The notes beneath the pieces are model-generated. The model was given only the letters and a program-made list of their open reading frames with translations, did no database searches and was not told where the DNA came from. A stretch of DNA of 64,000 nucleotides from Thermoplasmata archaeon (GTDB taxonomy: Archaea > Thermoplasmatota > Thermoplasmata > UBA10834), in NCBI GenBank assembly GCA_020696365.1, contig JAEHCM010000001.1, positions 290,796 through 354,795 of the forward strand. Reading direction: 5' to 3'. A program made the translations under genes and the position numbers. Below are positions 1 through 8,747 of this stretch, piece after piece. Position 1 is the first letter of the stretch. Every line of letters begins with the position of its first letter.

Positions 1-538
1 CGTCGAGGGATCCGTCCTTGCGCATGGATATCCTCAGGAGGTCGTACGAGTAGGTGAGGGCCGAGAGCCTGTCCTCCAGCCCGCCTGCCTCTGTTGCCAG
101 ATCATCGAGGCGTTTCTTGAGCGCGGCAGGGGATGCTGTCGACTCTGGAGCTCTCCCCCTCTGCTGCTGGAGCTTCCCCAATTCCTCCTGGAGCCTTCTC
201 TGCTCACCCCGCAACGGGTCGAGTTTCTTCGTCACCCGGGCGATTTCCTTCCTCCTAGCATTGGAGGATGCACCCTTGAGACTCTCATCGTATTTCCTTC
301 TCAGCTCGGTGACTCTGGAGGGCTCCTTGAAGAATATGTGTCCCCCTTTGATGAACCCGTTCGGCGGCAGGAGTTGGGTGATGGCGTACGCCGCCGTGGT
401 CTTGCCGCAGCCGCTCTCTCCCACGAGCCCCATGGTCTCCCCGAGTTCGATGATGAAGCTGATGCCGTCGACGGCCTTGACCCAGCCTTCCTCTATCTTG
501 AAATGGACCTTGAGGTTCTTCACTTCGAGCAGGGCCAT
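1..538 (-). CDS. Peptide ABC transporter ATP-binding subunit DppD/OppD type, partial
   Basis: This is the N-terminal 179 codons of a nucleotide-binding subunit expected to energise oligopeptide import; the gene leaves the window at base 1. The start ATG follows a GGAGGAGAT ribosome site, 4 nt after the DppC stop codon, so it is the last visible gene of the operon. Walker A (GESGCGKTT) lies at about residues 40-48 in the usual DppD context. After the strand that normally leads to the Q-loop, at about residue 72, a charged, helix-forming stretch runs to about residue 165 and is rich in Glu, Arg, Lys and Gln with leucine heptads. Ordinary DppD proteins have only about 20-30 residues there. The signature and Walker B motifs lie outside the window. 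The ATPase identity is secure; the substrate is inferred from the neighbouring subunits. Confidence 0.93.
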   Translation of the reverse strand, partial: MALLEVKNLKVHFKIEEGWVKAVDGISFIIELGETMGLVGESGCGKTTAAYAITQLLPPNGFIKGGHIFFKEPSRVTELRRKYDESLKGASSNARRKEIARVTKKLDPLRGEQRRLQEELGKLQQQRGRAPESTASPAALKKRLDDLATEAGGLEDRLSALTYSYDLLRISMRKDGSLD

Positions 539-542
539 GATA

Positions 543-2801
543 TTATCTCCTCCTGAGGCGTGGGTTCACGACCTCATCGAACGCCCTTCCTATCAGGTAG
601 AACGCGAGCGAAAGCAGCGTGATCGCGATGCCTGGAGGCAGGAGCCACCAGGGCGCGTCTAGCGAGTGCCCGCTGATCTGCAGGTACTGCAGCATCATGC
701 CCCAGGTTATCGCGTTGGGGTCCCCGAACCCGAGGAACGCGAGGATGGCCTCGGTCACGATCGCCCCGCTGATCATGAAGGTCATGTACAGGAACGCGTA
801 GGGGAGCACGTTCGGACCGATGTGCCTGAATATGAGCCTCATGTCCGATGCGCCAGAGACTATGGCGGCATCGACGAACGCCCGTTTGCGCGTGGAGAGC
901 GTCACGGACCTGATCACCCTCGCGATGCCCGCCCAGGACAGTATGGCGAATATTATGATGATATTGAACAACGAGGGTCCGAAGGCAGCTGCGAAGAGGA
1001 GCATTATGACTAGGTACGGCAGGCTCAACATCACATCTGTCGCCCTCATGAGGAGCTCCCCGACAAAGCCCGAGTAGAACCCCGCGACAAGGCCGACGAT
1101 CGTGCCAATCACCACAGAGAAGAACGCTGCGGTGACGCCAACCATCAGCTCCGCCCGAGTGCCGAACATCACCTGGGTGAGGATGTCATGTCCCTCGTAG
1201 TCCGTGCCGAGCGGGTAGTAGTTTCCGGACGGATAAGTGCCCGGTGGCAGGGGTGCAATGTTAACCCCTGTGAGCGTCTCCACGAAGAGCGAGTTGTCCT
1301 CCGTTATCACTCCGAAGTAATTGCCAGTCTTCGAGTCTTCGATGTATATGTTCCCGAGGAACGCCACAGGCGTGACCGCTCCGCCTCTAGGAGCGCTGAA
1401 GGTGGCATTGACTTTCATCTCATTCGTGATTAGGTATATCGTCCCCTTGTCGGTGCTGAAAACGAATCGATACTGGCCACTGACATACTGTGGCGGGCTG
1501 TTGAGGTATCCGTCCACTGTCGAGAAGAGCGAGTTGTTGCCTCCGACCCTGCCTGTCTTCGGGTCGAGGCCAGCAACGAGCCCTTTTTCGCCCGTCCTGC
1601 CCACCATGACGAGGTACTCCGGCGAGGAATGGAGCGAAGATATCTCGAAATCCCGGATGCCCGGGAGTATCGGTTTGCTCGACCAAGTCACGTTTCCCGT
1701 GAGCCTATCATAGGCAATGATCCGTCCATCGGTCGTTGCGACGGAAACGGATTCCTTGCCGATAGCAGTGGTAGGCTGGTACGGGTACTGGAAGATGATC
1801 ATGTCATCGCCAACCACTGGCTCGAACGCCTCGCCCTCAACGGAATAGTCGCTCTCCCATCTGAGGGCGTCTATGGTTACGTTGAGAACCTTGCCCGTGA
1901 GCAGGGATTTCGTGACGTTGAGGTCATAGGCCATCAAGCCAATGTCGGTGGGTACGATGAGCATGCTCCCGTTGGCGAAGTCTCCGTCGACCACCAGTGG
2001 GTTGCCCACGATGGTTGCGTTGGATATCGTCAGGTTGTTCGTGAAGGTGGCTCCCTCTCGACTCGATTCCGAAATGTCTGGCGGTCGCTTGTTTATCATC
2101 CAGACATTGTGGTCATCCGCGAATGCCAAGGCAAGCCTGCCGACCTGATAAAGCGGAGAGTATCCATTCCACAGGTTTGATTTGTACAGCGGAACGAACG
2201 GTATCTCGTGCTCGCGGACGTACAGGAAGTCATAGGTGTATTCGTACAAAGTCGCCGATTGGTTGTCCTTCTCATTGTCCGAATTGAGCACGAAGAAGAA
2301 CGATTGGCTGAAGTGAGCGTAGTCCAGGTAGTCCGCTTCGGCAGGCAACTGCTCGGTCGACGATTCTTCGATCACTATCCCGATTTCGTTCGTCTCCTCG
2401 CTGATGCCAAAGGTGGTGGGATATATGGTCACCTTACCCTCTTCCGAGTAGATCATCACCCTCTCCAGCGGTCTCTCTCTGGCGGAAGAAGTCAGGCCGA
2501 GAACCTCGGTCCAGTTATTGTCAGAGGGCAGATCTCTGAACGCGTAGTCTGCAATGAAAGTGTCGACTGCAGGCGCCTTGAAGTCCGCATCATAGGGCGC
2601 GGTCCAAGGTGCCGTGACGGCAACAACCAGAAACCCGAGCACGATGCCCATCCCGATCATACCTGTCAACGATCTACGATATATCTTCCACGTGCCCGCC
2701 AGTGCTATCGCTACCCGCTTGGCGGTCTTTATGCCGGCATCCTGTAGATCCCTCGCATCGGGCCTCTTCGACTGCTCTGTCACCTCGGTTTTCTCTTTCA
2801 C
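543..2801 (-). CDS. Peptide ABC transporter permease DppC type with large extracytoplasmic insert
   Basis: This 752-residue inner-membrane permease of a peptide importer is about 2.4 times the usual DppC length of around 300. Residues about 44-70 form the first membrane helix. The last 240 residues are a standard DppC core: a YPLGTDYEGHDIL segment, five further hydrophobic segments, and the EAA-type loop (VSGASDMRLIFRHIGPN) that contacts the ATPase. Between them lie about 440 residues predicted to be outside the cell. They are beta-rich with repeated blades such as VATTDGRIIAYDRLTGNVTW and VAGLDPKTGRV, which resemble PQQ/quinoprotein-like beta-propeller repeats. The GTG start overlaps the DppB stop (GTGA), indicating translational coupling. 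The permease assignment is firm; the propeller fold is inferred from the repeat pattern. Confidence 0.93.
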   Translation of the reverse strand: MKEKTEVTEQSKRPDARDLQDAGIKTAKRVAIALAGTWKIYRRSLTGMIGMGIVLGFLVVAVTAPWTAPYDADFKAPAVDTFIADYAFRDLPSDNNWTEVLGLTSSARERPLERVMIYSEEGKVTIYPTTFGISEETNEIGIVIEESSTEQLPAEADYLDYAHFSQSFFFVLNSDNEKDNQSATLYEYTYDFLYVREHEIPFVPLYKSNLWNGYSPLYQVGRLALAFADDHNVWMINKRPPDISESSREGATFTNNLTISNATIVGNPLVVDGDFANGSMLIVPTDIGLMAYDLNVTKSLLTGKVLNVTIDALRWESDYSVEGEAFEPVVGDDMIIFQYPYQPTTAIGKESVSVATTDGRIIAYDRLTGNVTWSSKPILPGIRDFEISSLHSSPEYLVMVGRTGEKGLVAGLDPKTGRVGGNNSLFSTVDGYLNSPPQYVSGQYRFVFSTDKGTIYLITNEMKVNATFSAPRGGAVTPVAFLGNIYIEDSKTGNYFGVITEDNSLFVETLTGVNIAPLPPGTYPSGNYYPLGTDYEGHDILTQVMFGTRAELMVGVTAAFFSVVIGTIVGLVAGFYSGFVGELLMRATDVMLSLPYLVIMLLFAAAFGPSLFNIIIIFAILSWAGIARVIRSVTLSTRKRAFVDAAIVSGASDMRLIFRHIGPNVLPYAFLYMTFMISGAIVTEAILAFLGFGDPNAITWGMMLQYLQISGHSLDAPWWLLPPGIAITLLSLAFYLIGRAFDEVVNPRLRRR

Positions 2802-3760
2802 ATCCGCACCCTCGGGTCAAGGTATCCATATATCAAGTCCGCTGCGAAGTTGCCGAGAAGAACCATCAGGGTTATTATGTAGAGCGTGGCCTGAGCCACG
2901 GGAAAGTCGAGCTGGAACAGGGCGTCGATATAGAGCGCTCCCATGCCCGGGAAGCTGAACACATTCTCAAGAACCACAGCACCTCCGATCGAGAACACGA
3001 ATGCGATGACGAACGAAGTGACCACAGGCAGCATGGCGTTCCTCGCACCATGCTTGAACAGGACTTTCCTCTCAGGGAGTCCTATCGCCTTGGCCGTTAC
3101 CATGTAGTTCTCGCCTATCACGTCGAGCATGGCGGTCCTCATGAGCAGGATGGTCCCTGCCAGTGAGAGGAGGAGAAGCACTATCATAGGCAGACTCACA
3201 TGCCAGAGGATGTCCACCAGATATGGCAGATTATCCGTGGGATCATACCATCCTGTGAGCGGGAACCAGTTGAGCTCGGACGCGAACACAACCAGGAATA
3301 TCAGGCCGATCCAGAACGACGGCATGTTGTAGAACACGAGGCTGATGACCACCGAGCTGCCATCGAGGACTCCGCCGCGTCGCCATGCAATCAGAGCCCC
3401 GAGGTATATGCCTATGATGTATGCGAGTATCGTAGCGCCACCGAACAGTAGCATCGTCCTCGGTATCCGCTCCTTCAGAATGTCCCAGACCTCTTCCGCT
3501 TGGCTGAAGGACAATCCGAAGTCGAAAGTCAGCATGTTGACCATGTACATGGCATATCTGTCCAGGACAGGGCGGTCGTATCCGAAGAGATGAATCATGA
3601 ACTCTATCTGGGATGGTTGCATGTTCGGTGTCGTGGCGAGCAGGTCCTGGGGCCTGGCAGGCAGTGCCTCGAACATGATGAAAATCAGCGTCAGGATGAT
3701 TAGCAGCGTGACGAAGGTCTGTATGCTACGCATTGCCACATATCTCGCCATGCCTGCCAT
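2798..3760 (-). CDS. Peptide ABC transporter permease DppB type
   Basis: The protein is a 320-residue membrane permease of the DppB/OppB family, the normal length. It starts MAGMARYVAMRSIQTF with a first membrane helix at about residues 13-34. The conserved extracytoplasmic region (GYDRPVLDRYAMYM, FDFGLSF) and a C-terminal block of four to five further helices follow. The coupling loop (AKAIGLPERKVLFKHGARNAM) matches the EAA motif of binding-protein-dependent permeases. The ATG is preceded by GGAG at seven bases, which fixes the start. It overlaps dppC by 4 nt and sits 193 nt downstream of the substrate-binding protein gene, so the three form one operon with the ATPase. Unlike its partners it carries no extra domain. 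Confidence 0.95.
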   Translation of the reverse strand: MAGMARYVAMRSIQTFVTLLIILTLIFIMFEALPARPQDLLATTPNMQPSQIEFMIHLFGYDRPVLDRYAMYMVNMLTFDFGLSFSQAEEVWDILKERIPRTMLLFGGATILAYIIGIYLGALIAWRRGGVLDGSSVVISLVFYNMPSFWIGLIFLVVFASELNWFPLTGWYDPTDNLPYLVDILWHVSLPMIVLLLLSLAGTILLMRTAMLDVIGENYMVTAKAIGLPERKVLFKHGARNAMLPVVTSFVIAFVFSIGGAVVLENVFSFPGMGALYIDALFQLDFPVAQATLYIITLMVLLGNFAADLIYGYLDPRVRM

Positions 3761-3953
3761 CGCGGAGCTCCTATTGACACGAGTTCGTTGCGCTGTAATA
3801 TCATCGTGAATGCCTGTATTAAATGTTTAGACGAAATCCACGTCGCCCGTAAGTCAGAAGCATGACAGTCAGGAGTTGTGTGGGGCCATCGCAGAGCCTA
3901 GGAATGAAAATCGTGAAAAGGTTTTCTGAAGGGGTTTCGGTCTCGAAGGGCAT

Positions 3954-6900
3954 CTACTCCGTCTTCTCTTCTCCCAGCAGCTCCGGCTCAAGGACGGGTT
4001 CGTCTTCAGAAGCTTCCACCAGTCCGGTCTCTATCTCCTTCTTCGGCTTGTACTTCACAACGAGCACCAGAGCGACCACTGCGATGATCCATCCGAGCGC
4101 AGCGACTACCCACGCCAGCGTGCTCGAGACCGCGTCAACCACCGTGAACGTTACCTCCGCCTCGCTGGAGATTCCGAGCGAGTCGGTCGCGACGATCGTC
4201 ACGGTGTGTTCTCCCTCACCGATTTCTTCGAGGACCTCTGATATGGCAGCTTCGACCGACCCTGCAGTCACGGACACGCTAACGGGCGTCTCCGCGTCCA
4301 CCTTCAGGGTGACCGTTGCGATGCCGTTGTTGTCGTAGACCGCTACCGTGACAGTCGCGTCCGGACCCGTGACCTCTCCGTCGGCTGCCGGAGATGTGAT
4401 TCCGATTTCCGGACCACTGTTCTTCACGGCTATCATCATCTTCGCCATCGTGCCTTCAGGTGCTCCGCCTGTCGCCAGCGAGATCGCAATCAGTGCCGCG
4501 GGCGAATCCTCTATGTCTGATGTGTCCACGACCATCGTCGCGTTACCATCGGCGTCCGTCAGGACCGTCGGGGTCACCACTGTGCCCGCGCCAGTCGCTA
4601 TGGTGACGGGCAGCTCAGGGTACGGCTCGCCCATATCGTCAACGACCGTCGCCGTGATGTGCAGCTGATCCCCTATCCTGTAGACATCGAGCATCGGCTC
4701 CAGCTCGAAGAAGACGGAGTCCATCATGGGCTCTATGACGAGCTGCGTCTGGCTGAAGATGTTCATCGCGCCGTCCACTTCCGCGACCACATACATGTCT
4801 GGGTTAGTCGCATAGGTCACTTCCGTGAACTCACCGGTGTACGGGTGTTCTGCTGCCGCCGTCACGTTGAAGGTCGCCAATCCCTCCGCGTCAGTGGCGT
4901 TCGTCGCCGTTCCGCTACCTATGACCACGGGGCCGCTATCCTCATCCAGCACGCCGTAGTCGCCCAGCGTGTACAGAGTCACATCGGCGCCATCGATCGG
5001 ATCGTTGTTTTCGTCGTATGCGGTGACGCTCACTACCGTCACCTCGAACTCAGCGTCCTTGGCCGCAAGCACTGGCTTGCCGATCTCGTAGGCTACCGTC
5101 GTCAGTTCCATCGCTCGGCCATATGCCAAGCTGCTGGATATCACCGTCTGGCCCCAGAAGTAGAAGTTCAAGACCCATGGTCCCCCGCCTTCATTCGTGC
5201 CGAAGTCGTTGTCGTCTTCGAACTCCGCTGTGCCCCAAGAGCCAGGTAGCACATATATGGAGTTGATCAGGTCCAGGCTTGCCAAGTCGACTCCGTTCAG
5301 GGTCATCTCGTAGACTCCAGCCGTTATGTTCACTCCTGTAGGTATGGGTATGTCTTCAGACCACCAGTAGTCCACGTAGTCCGCGGCTCTTCCAACTAAA
5401 GGCGATGCGAACGAGCCTGCAGTGGAGATACTCTGTCCGTCGGCCTCCGTAGTGATTGACAAGCCGACGTATTCCCACAACGAGTTAAACTCCGAATCGT
5501 CCCAATCCACCATCTGGCCGTATGAGGTGGCGGGTACGATGACAGTCGCGTTAATGCCGTCAGCCGGGGCTCCATCGCTGTCGAACACGTAGATGGTCAC
5601 GTCAATCGATCCAAGCGCATCGACGTATCTCTCCATATCGAACTGGATGTATCCGCCGTACATTGGGTCTGCGGGCGGGTCAGCCGGGTCCACATAGGTC
5701 AGCGTCACGGTGTCGGTTATGCTGTTCGCAATGGTCAGCATCCCTACTGTGACCCTCAGTGCACTGGATTCGCCGGTGTCAGCCATGGTGACGACCAAAT
5801 CTGCAGTGCCGTCCGTGGCCGTGGTCACTTCAGTGACCGGGCTCGTGACAAGGGACTCGTCGCTGTACACAACGTTCAGTATCTCGCTGCCCATCGGGGT
5901 TCCCTCATCGTCCGTGAGCAGGACGCTTATGGTCGTCTCGCTGACGGTCAGATTGAGCGCCGTCGTAGTAACGGATTCGATCGAGGTTATGACCCAGTCA
6001 GGCGCGGCGTCGTTGTACACCACAATCGAGCTGGATGCCAGGTTCGACACTGCGTACTTGTCGTGCTGGACCAAGGCCGCGAGCGTCACCAGCATGTGCT
6101 GGTTCGGCAGGTCCTCGGCCGGGGCCGTGTAGGTCATCGTGCCCGCGCCAGCCGCGTTGGTGACCAGCGTACTCGGCGTTATCGAACCGTAGCCAAGAAG
6201 GTACGGGTCGATCGTCACCGTCGCGCCTTCGACCGGGTCTCCTCCTACGTCCGTCACGAGCAGGTCCACCGACATGGACTCACCGGGGTCGAGCACGGTC
6301 TTGGCCGGCATGACCTCGACGCCGATGCCTCCGAGCGGTGTCACTATGAGGCTCGACGAGTCATTGACCTCCAGCGCACCGTTGGTTACTGTGACGTTAA
6401 CGGTCGAGACGGCGACCGCTTCGCCCGTCACGGAGAATTCAAAGACACCGTTCGCGTCGGTCGTTCCGTCCGTGGGAGACGCTGTCGCACCGTCAGTCAC
6501 GCTCACTGTGACGTTCGCTCCCGCGACCGGGTTGCCAAGATTGTCGATGGCCTTGACGTATGCGTCAACACTCTGGTCGCACTTCACCTTCTCAGTTATG
6601 GTGAGACCTGCGCTAAGGCTGGTGGTGACTACACCCCCGCCCGTTGTGCCGCCCGTTCCGGAATACTCAAGTGTGCACAGATTGTACGGGTTCATCAGCG
6701 TGCCGTCGAACTGGGTCCAGTTGGTCCAGACCTTCCCGTGTGCCTCGACGTTCACCCTGTAGTACAAGACATTGCACGGAACGGCGTCAGCGATAATCGC
6801 CTGGCCTAGCTTCACGTAGTTGATCTGCTCCGCCACATCGAAGGTCGCCCTCGCAAGGTCCTCGTATTCGGCGAACTCGTCAACCAGCTCCATGGTCCTC

Positions 6901-8432
6901 TCGTCGGCGAGTGTGCTCACGCCGCCCGTGTCTTCGTAGAGTGGGCTCGGGTTCGTATCGGACCAGAACGCATAGTTGTTGGCCCCCGCGGACGCTCCGT
7001 ATATGTCGTAGAGGACGCTGACGCACTCGGTGTAGCCCGCGAAATTCCACCCGATTATGAGCATCTGGTAATCGAATGCGACCATCTTCCCAACCAGCGT
7101 GTTGAAGTCTATCGGCTTCGCCTCGACATTGATGCCTGCCGCTCTCATGTTCGTGGCTATCATCTGTCCTGCCCTGATTCTGATCGGGTCGTAGTCCGCA
7201 GGCGGAGTCAACAGAGTGATCTTATCCATGAGCGTTTCGTCGGGCATATCCCTCCAGCCGTCTCCGTTGACATCAAGATATCCGGCATCGTTCAGGAGAG
7301 CTTTCGCCTCATCGATGTTGAACGCGTAAGTCGTCACAGTGGGGTTGTGCCACTCACCGAAGAATGGTGAGACTGCCGCCGATCCCGCCTTGCCGAAGCC
7401 GCCCATGTAGACGTCGACGAGCTGGTCCTTGTCGATCAGGTGCGACACGGCCTTTCTGAAGGAGATGTTGTTCATTGGCTCCTTCTTCATATTGAACGCC
7501 ATGTAGAAGTAGCCCGCATCAGACATGTATTCCAGTTCGATGTTTGGATTGGTCTGGAGCGCAGGCACTCGGCCGGCTGTTACCGCCCAGGCGATGTAGT
7601 CCACATCTCCGGCTTGCAGAGCTAGTATCGCGGTGTCAAGGCTCGTGTATATCTTGTAGAACACAGTGTCGACTACGTTCGGGAAGACCGGCATACCTGC
7701 GGGGGTAATGTAGTCAACGCCCCAGTGGCTGTCGAACTTCTTCATTTCTCTGTATGAACTCGTCACACCACCTGCGTAGTACCAAGCACCCGTGCCTATC
7801 GCCGCAGTTTCATCGCTCCAGGTCACATCAACCTGGTTGTCAATGTCGACATGGTCCTCCCAGATGTGCTTGGGCACGATCGGGACCCCGAGTGTGCTCG
7901 AGAAGAACTGGCCGAAGGGCTTTGCCATGGTCATTTGCAGATGGTATGTGTCGACGATTGTGATGCCGTCGTTCAGCTCGGTCTCGCTCACAATGTTGTT
8001 TTCGTCAGCATCGAAGGCAGGTATCATGTTGTCGGCGTAGGTCGTACCATTTCTGGCCATCATGTACGAGAATTTCACGTCCTCCGCCGTCATCTCCGTG
8101 AGGTCGTGGAACAGGACGCCTTCTCTCAGATATATGTCGACTGTGAGAGTGGTTTCGTTGAAATCCCAGCTCTCAGCCAGCTGCGGAATCGGTCTGAGGT
8201 CGAAGTCAGCTGTCGACAGCGACTCAAATCCCATGCCTATCACATAATATTTCCAGACGCTGTTGGACGCAAGGTTGTAGTTGTTGAAGTCTTCCATGTC
8301 CTCTTGCATGGCGATGTACAACACATCCTCATCTGCAGCTGCTGCACTAGCGGTCTTCGCGGGCAGAGCCGCAAAAGCCGATAGAACCATCAGCGCCATC
8401 ACCAATCCGGCTAACACTGCTTTATTCTTCAT
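3954..8432 (-). CDS. Peptide-binding protein (SBP_bac_5) with Ig-like repeat stalk and C-terminal membrane anchor
   Basis: This is a very large extracellular substrate-binding lipoprotein-like receptor (about 1492 residues; typical DppA is 500-600). A signal peptide (LAGLVMALMVLSAFA) precedes an SBP family 5 domain to about residue 590, with WNFAGYTEC and peptide-binding-protein blocks visible. Six or seven Ig-like/Big-type repeats follow to about residue 1440, each with patterns such as NLGNPVAGANVTVSV, TDANGVFEFSV and TDADGNATMVV. One transmembrane helix (WVVAALGWIIAVVALVLVV) and an acidic cytoplasmic tail end the protein. Many NxS/T sequons suggest N-glycosylation. An in-frame GTG lies 12 nt upstream at 8444 but overlaps the ribosome site GGAGGGTGA, so the ATG at 8432 is preferred. 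It heads the operon dppB-dppC-dppD. Confidence 0.93.
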   Translation of the reverse strand: MKNKAVLAGLVMALMVLSAFAALPAKTASAAAADEDVLYIAMQEDMEDFNNYNLASNSVWKYYVIGMGFESLSTADFDLRPIPQLAESWDFNETTLTVDIYLREGVLFHDLTEMTAEDVKFSYMMARNGTTYADNMIPAFDADENNIVSETELNDGITIVDTYHLQMTMAKPFGQFFSSTLGVPIVPKHIWEDHVDIDNQVDVTWSDETAAIGTGAWYYAGGVTSSYREMKKFDSHWGVDYITPAGMPVFPNVVDTVFYKIYTSLDTAILALQAGDVDYIAWAVTAGRVPALQTNPNIELEYMSDAGYFYMAFNMKKEPMNNISFRKAVSHLIDKDQLVDVYMGGFGKAGSAAVSPFFGEWHNPTVTTYAFNIDEAKALLNDAGYLDVNGDGWRDMPDETLMDKITLLTPPADYDPIRIRAGQMIATNMRAAGINVEAKPIDFNTLVGKMVAFDYQMLIIGWNFAGYTECVSVLYDIYGASAGANNYAFWSDTNPSPLYEDTGGVSTLADERTMELVDEFAEYEDLARATFDVAEQINYVKLGQAIIADAVPCNVLYYRVNVEAHGKVWTNWTQFDGTLMNPYNLCTLEYSGTGGTTGGGVVTTSLSAGLTITEKVKCDQSVDAYVKAIDNLGNPVAGANVTVSVTDGATASPTDGTTDANGVFEFSVTGEAVAVSTVNVTVTNGALEVNDSSSLIVTPLGGIGVEVMPAKTVLDPGESMSVDLLVTDVGGDPVEGATVTIDPYLLGYGSITPSTLVTNAAGAGTMTYTAPAEDLPNQHMLVTLAALVQHDKYAVSNLASSSIVVYNDAAPDWVITSIESVTTTALNLTVSETTISVLLTDDEGTPMGSEILNVVYSDESLVTSPVTEVTTATDGTADLVVTMADTGESSALRVTVGMLTIANSITDTVTLTYVDPADPPADPMYGGYIQFDMERYVDALGSIDVTIYVFDSDGAPADGINATVIVPATSYGQMVDWDDSEFNSLWEYVGLSITTEADGQSISTAGSFASPLVGRAADYVDYWWSEDIPIPTGVNITAGVYEMTLNGVDLASLDLINSIYVLPGSWGTAEFEDDNDFGTNEGGGPWVLNFYFWGQTVISSSLAYGRAMELTTVAYEIGKPVLAAKDAEFEVTVVSVTAYDENNDPIDGADVTLYTLGDYGVLDEDSGPVVIGSGTATNATDAEGLATFNVTAAAEHPYTGEFTEVTYATNPDMYVVAEVDGAMNIFSQTQLVIEPMMDSVFFELEPMLDVYRIGDQLHITATVVDDMGEPYPELPVTIATGAGTVVTPTVLTDADGNATMVVDTSDIEDSPAALIAISLATGGAPEGTMAKMMIAVKNSGPEIGITSPAADGEVTGPDATVTVAVYDNNGIATVTLKVDAETPVSVSVTAGSVEAAISEVLEEIGEGEHTVTIVATDSLGISSEAEVTFTVVDAVSSTLAWVVAALGWIIAVVALVLVVKYKPKKEIETGLVEASEDEPVLEPELLGEEKTE

Positions 8433-8747
8433 TGCCTGTTTCACCCTCCGTGTCGAGCCCCCACTTCTTGTGAAAGGATTACGTCCACAATCGTCTTCAT
8501 GTATATATCTGATTTCCTGATGATTAGCTGCGGTATCTGGGTATATAATGAAAATCGTATCTTATGAGCTAGGTGGAGTTAACGCCGAAAAGACGTCATC
8601 AAAGCGCAGATTCGGACACACCTTCGCGCTCTCGAACTCCAGTTCGTTTTCAAAGCATGCGAAGGGAATCGTCCGCCGGTGCGTTCTCATTACCCTGGAG
8701 CCACTCGAGGCGGGGAAGAGTGTCCGTCGGAGCCGGCCCGCACATGA
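8433..8747. other. Intergenic promoter region upstream of the peptide-binding protein
   Basis: No convincing gene is present in these 315 bases between the GNAT gene and the transporter operon. It contains the TATA-like element at 8501-8509, a second AT-rich TATATAAT at about 8533-8541, and a nested set of inverted repeats: CCTTCGC at 8621-8627 pairing with GCGAAGG at 8659-8665, and CGAACT/AGTTCG at 8633-8646. An open frame reading rightward from 8548 runs into the GNAT gene and is judged spurious. Confidence 0.6.
8501..8509 (-). promoter_or_regulatory. TATA box for the peptide transporter operon
   Basis: An AGATATATAC element on the minus strand lies about 70 bases before the ATG at 8432. 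Initiation about 25 bases downstream would give a leader of roughly 45 nt that contains the GGAGGGTGA ribosome site. Based on sequence pattern and spacing only. Confidence 0.5.
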
